DNA of 64,000 bases from Prorocentrum cordatum (taxonomy: Eukaryota; Sar; Dinophyceae; Prorocentrales; Prorocentraceae), in contig CAUYUJ010015027.1 of the NCBI GenBank assembly GCA_963575745.1, positions 497,796 through 561,795 of the forward strand. The letters run 5' to 3'. This document shows, piece after piece, positions 61,796 to 64,000 of this stretch. The translations under genes were made by a program, and so were the position numbers. Below the pieces are notes generated by a model. The model made no database searches. It was given only the letters and a program-made list of their open reading frames with translations, and was not told where the DNA came from. How positions within the stretch are numbered: the first letter of the stretch is position 1; each line of letters starts with the position of its first letter.

Positions 61796-62629
61796 CTACT
61801 GAAAAGGCGTCGGCAGGTCGTCGATCCTCAGCTTCGTCTCATCCACCGAAGTGTCCGGCTTCGGGTTGTCCTCAAACTCGCGCCCGAGCAAGTCCACCTC
61901 ATAATGTCCACTGCCTTCCGCCTCGCGAACGGGAACTGACGTGTCTAGCCGGCCAAGCCACAGACGGTTCTTGCTCATGTCTAGATTCGCCTGGAGCATC
62001 TTCATCACTTGCTTGCTGATCAGGAGTCCGGCCTTGCCCTCGATCACGTAGACCAGGATTCTCACTCGCTTCTTGGCCGCGGGGATGTGCCACTGAATCC
62101 AGCACGCCCTCTGACATCTCCTGAGCTTCCCGTCGTAGCTCTTGAATCTGACGCTCGGCACCTCCTCCCACTCCGGCTTCAGGCCCGTTTCCTTCTCGTA
62201 TTCCTCGAGAGCCTCCGATCTGATCAGGGCCATACCACATCCGGAGTCAAGAGCACCACAGCCTGGGGCATGACACGCACATGCCTCGACGGTGTCCTCA
62301 TCTTCGTCAGCCTCGTCGATCTCGTCCGCATCTGCATCCTGCTCCAGCTCTCGCCTCTCGTGTGCCAGCCGTCTGAACTTCTCCTCGTTCGTCAACTTGG
62401 TGATGAGGTTCGGCTGCTTGTCTTTCGACCATGAGGCGAGCAGCACGTCTATCTCAGACCATACACCCTCATCATCTTCATTTGCCGTCGTAGGCTGGGT
62501 CACCATCACCTGGATCACTGCTTCCTGTCGTACTGCTCGGTCCCTGGTTGAAAGATCTCTGCATGAAACGCTTCTGGCCACCCTGCTGTAATCGGTGTCG
62601 CTTTGGACATTCCCGGCTGAAATGGCCAA
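61796..62629 (-). CDS. Protease region of copia element 2
   Basis: 277 residues; the first 50 overlap gag in the +1 frame, so the ATG at 62629 is unlikely to be used. An acidic region (ELEQDADADEIDEADEDEDT) precedes CGALDSGCGMALI with the D-S-G catalytic triad at 62240-62248. VEGKAGLLISKQVMKMLQAN follows, matching the hydrophobic-Gly flap/ILG region of retroviral-type aspartic proteases. The enzyme would cleave the element polyprotein. The frame ends at 61796; the next domain is one base back. Confidence 0.75.
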   Translation of the reverse strand: MAISAGNVQSDTDYSRVARSVSCRDLSTRDRAVRQEAVIQVMVTQPTTANEDDEGVWSEIDVLLASWSKDKQPNLITKLTNEEKFRRLAHERRELEQDADADEIDEADEDEDTVEACACHAPGCGALDSGCGMALIRSEALEEYEKETGLKPEWEEVPSVRFKSYDGKLRRCQRACWIQWHIPAAKKRVRILVYVIEGKAGLLISKQVMKMLQANLDMSKNRLWLGRLDTSVPVREAEGSGHYEVDLLGREFEDNPKPDTSVDETKLRIDDLPTPFQ

Positions 62630-63497
62630 TCTCCTTGCACAGGAAGCAGCGGACCTTGTCCTTCAATCGCTTGAGACCCGCTGCACCGCGTCCGGGTAGT
62701 CCTCGCTGTAACTTTTCCTTATTCATAGCAGTCCTCGTCTCCTTCCACGTAGCCAAGACGTCGATCGCGTCCTCCTCGTCCAAGGGATCTTCTTCTTCCC
62801 CAAGCAGCTCGTTGATCTCGGCCTCCAACTCATCATCTTCGACCATCGATGTAGTCTCCGCAGCGGATGCCGCGGGCGCGATGGTAGACCTGTCCTCCCA
62901 GGCGTTCACCTCGTGGACCTGGGACGTCGGCATCTGCTTGGGGTAGGCCGTCCGGATGGCGGCCGACATCTCAGAAAAGCCCCACTGGCGCTGACTGGCT
63001 GCCAGCACGACCGCTCTCCGCTCCATGCCGAGCCGGGCCCCCTTCAAGAGCAGGAAGCCCTGGGCCACCAGGGGGAGCTCCACCCCCTCCTTCCTTGCTC
63101 TGGCGAAGATCGTCCTCGCTCTTCCCTTGTATGCCGAAGACGTCTCGCCTCGCTCGATGGCCAGCCCGAAGACACTCTCCAGCGCGTCGCCGATCCTGTC
63201 ACTGGCCTCCTTGTCGGGGAAACGTTCCTCCAAGGCCTGGAAGATCAGATCGGCGCCTCCTTCCTTCTCGATGTCCGCGAGCTCCAGGTGCTCGCATGCT
63301 CTCTCTGCCTCATCGTCGAGCAGAGTCAGCACTAGAGGGCCCAGAGCCTCCTTCGCCAAGCCTCTGCTCGCCTCCACGGCAAGCTTTGCGCCGATCCAGC
63401 GCCGCCAGCTCTTGAACTCCAGCGCCGCGTCGTTCCCCTTGCCTGAGAGACGCCGCCACTGACCAGAGCCACCACTCGCAGAGCCTCCGTCCGCCAT
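62478..63497 (-). CDS. Gag of copia element 2
   Basis: An intact 339-residue frame whose ATG (63497) lies only 37 bases inside the 5' LTR. Residues 20-190 resemble the copia capsid (FKSWRRWIGAKLAVEASRGL, DLIFQALEERFPDKEASDRI, SAYKGRARTIFARARKEGVE). An acidic linker is followed by a classical CCHC zinc knuckle CFLCKEIGHFSREC (62607-62648; C-x2-C-x4-H-x4-C) within a basic region. Gag forms the particle and packages RNA. The last 50 residues overlap the protease frame by about 150 bases (+1 relation), as expected if Pol is made by frameshifting, though this could be a mutation. Confidence 0.88.
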   Translation of the reverse strand: MADGGSASGGSGQWRRLSGKGNDAALEFKSWRRWIGAKLAVEASRGLAKEALGPLVLTLLDDEAERACEHLELADIEKEGGADLIFQALEERFPDKEASDRIGDALESVFGLAIERGETSSAYKGRARTIFARARKEGVELPLVAQGFLLLKGARLGMERRAVVLAASQRQWGFSEMSAAIRTAYPKQMPTSQVHEVNAWEDRSTIAPAASAAETTSMVEDDELEAEINELLGEEEDPLDEEDAIDVLATWKETRTAMNKEKLQRGLPGRGAAGLKRLKDKVRCFLCKEIGHFSRECPKRHRLQQGGQKRFMQRSFNQGPSSTTGSSDPGDGDPAYDGK

Positions 63498-63514
63498 GTC
63501 CCCGCTGAAGGACT

Positions 63515-63534
63515 CGACGTTGGCTCAAGACCAA
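63515..63534 (-). promoter_or_regulatory. Primer-binding-site region of copia element 2
   Basis: Directly after the 5' LTR the element strand reads TTGGTCTTGAGCCAACG. TGG complements a tRNA CCA end; the rest resembles initiator-tRNA-Met sites only with a gap (TGGT..GAGCC). On the complementary strand the same bases contain TTGGCTCAAG, the last ten bases of the dinoflagellate spliced leader. Confidence 0.45.
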
Positions 63535-63735
63535 TGCAGATTCTAAACCTCAGAATCCTCAAAATGCAAGTACGTCCTAGTACTTCTCCCTCTCGTAGTT
63601 CTCCTGACCGATCTTTCCCTGGAGCATGCCCACTTTCTATTGCGCGGTCCCCGCGCGCACCTCGCAGGCTCGAACCAGATTGGTCTATGGACGGGCCAAG
63701 GCAGCAACAGGCAAGAGTCAGCACTGCAATTCACA
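63535..63735 (-). repeat. 5' LTR of copia element 2
   Basis: 201 bp, 197 positions identical to 56500-56700. It is followed on the + strand by CCTCC (63736-63740), the second copy of the target duplication. Confidence 0.95.
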
Positions 63736-63860
63736 CCTCCTCCTCCTCCTTCTCATCCTCCTCCTTCTCCTCCTCCTCCTCCTCCTCCTTCTCCTCCCCC
63801 TCATCATCACCGTCATCCCCCATGCCCCTTCTCCAACTCCTCCTCCTCCACCTCGTCCGT
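63736..63860. repeat. TCC-rich tract: right flank of copia element 2
   Basis: CCTCCTCCTCCTTCTCATCC and further CTCCTCCTCC. It is the continuation of the tract at 56110-56499, interrupted by the element. Confidence 0.9.
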
Positions 63861-64000
63861 TTTTCAGTCCTACGTCCCCCCAAGGCAAATCACGGACACT
63901 CACAGGGCCGATTGGCCGCCGAGGACAAAGAGCCTTGACCGAACGCCCCTTAAGACCAATCGAGAGGGTCCTCATGTCCCATCCTTCTCCTCTCCCCTCC

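Larger units (their letters stand above)
56500..63735 (-). mobile_element. Complete, younger Ty1/copia LTR retrotransposon (element 2)
   Basis: A 7,236-bp element on the - strand with 201-bp LTRs (4 mismatches) and a CCTCC target duplication (56495-56499 and 63736-63740). In element orientation the order is gag with zinc knuckle, protease, methyltransferase-like domain, integrase, RT, RNase H, then a 292-residue extension. All catalytic residues I checked are present. Coding continuity is broken by about four single frame changes, which may be mutations, one programmed shift, or assembly errors. Confidence 0.94.

Noticed and set aside
1-64000. tRNA, rRNA, U-snRNA or spliced-leader RNA genes
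   Set aside because: I looked for cloverleaf-type T-arm text, conserved rRNA words and the leader followed by a GT donor, and found none. Small RNA genes could still be missed by eye.

Overview
This window looks like nuclear DNA of a dinoflagellate. I infer this from four things. (1) A near-exact, genome-encoded copy of the dinoflagellate trans-spliced leader lies at 24570-24591 (20 of 22 positions by eye), directly upstream of a retrotransposon reading frame. (2) The two recognisable host-type genes are intronless: a papain-family protease and a GT32 glycosyltransferase. (3) The retroelement and Pif1-like helicase types present are ones expanded in dinoflagellates. (4) The sequence is GC-rich and dominated by simple and tandem repeats. 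I cannot name a species. Most long open frames here are artefacts of triplet-period repeats and were left out.

Layout. 1-5.4 kb: CTTGG-type degenerate repeats, (TCC)n tracts, a G-rich minisatellite, and modular repeat cassettes. 5.63-6.91 kb: C1A cysteine protease gene. 7.0-11.0 kb: a TIR element, GTC/GCC triplet sequence, a large modular cassette and a 225-bp tandem array. 11.1-12.0 kb: GT32 glycosyltransferase gene. 13.2-15.7 kb: 33-bp minisatellite. 16.1-22.5 kb: a series of tandem arrays (114, 65, 6 and 73 bp), a 67-A homopolymer, a duplicated segment of about 0.7 kb, and a C-type-lectin-like fragment. 24.57-28.7 kb: broken LINE-type element A, preceded by the spliced-leader relic. 29.6-32.2 kb: decayed Pif1-like helicase. 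32.8-36.7 kb: CTTGG repeats, a CA/TA/TG microsatellite with a palindrome, and triplet repeats. 37.1-42.2 kb: broken LINE-type element B. 42.5-47.4 kb: simple repeats, a fourth modular cassette and another TIR element. 47.48-55.94 kb: complete but decayed Ty1/copia element on the + strand. 56.50-63.74 kb: complete, younger Ty1/copia element on the - strand.

The best-supported result is the pair of copia elements. Both have TG...CA LTRs (146 bp with 8 mismatches; 201 bp with 4 mismatches) and perfect 5-bp target-site duplications (GAGGG; CCTCC). Both sit inside purine/pyrimidine GGA/TCC microsatellite. In each, a methyltransferase-like segment with C5-cytosine-methyltransferase-style PC and FENP-type motifs lies between protease and integrase. 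The younger element also carries a 292-residue extension of unknown function after RNase H. Together they suggest copia lineages that carry a DNA-modification-like module and integrate into TCC repeats. The linking of these two properties is inference.

All coordinates come from reading the sequence by eye. Homology calls rest on motif recognition, not on searches.
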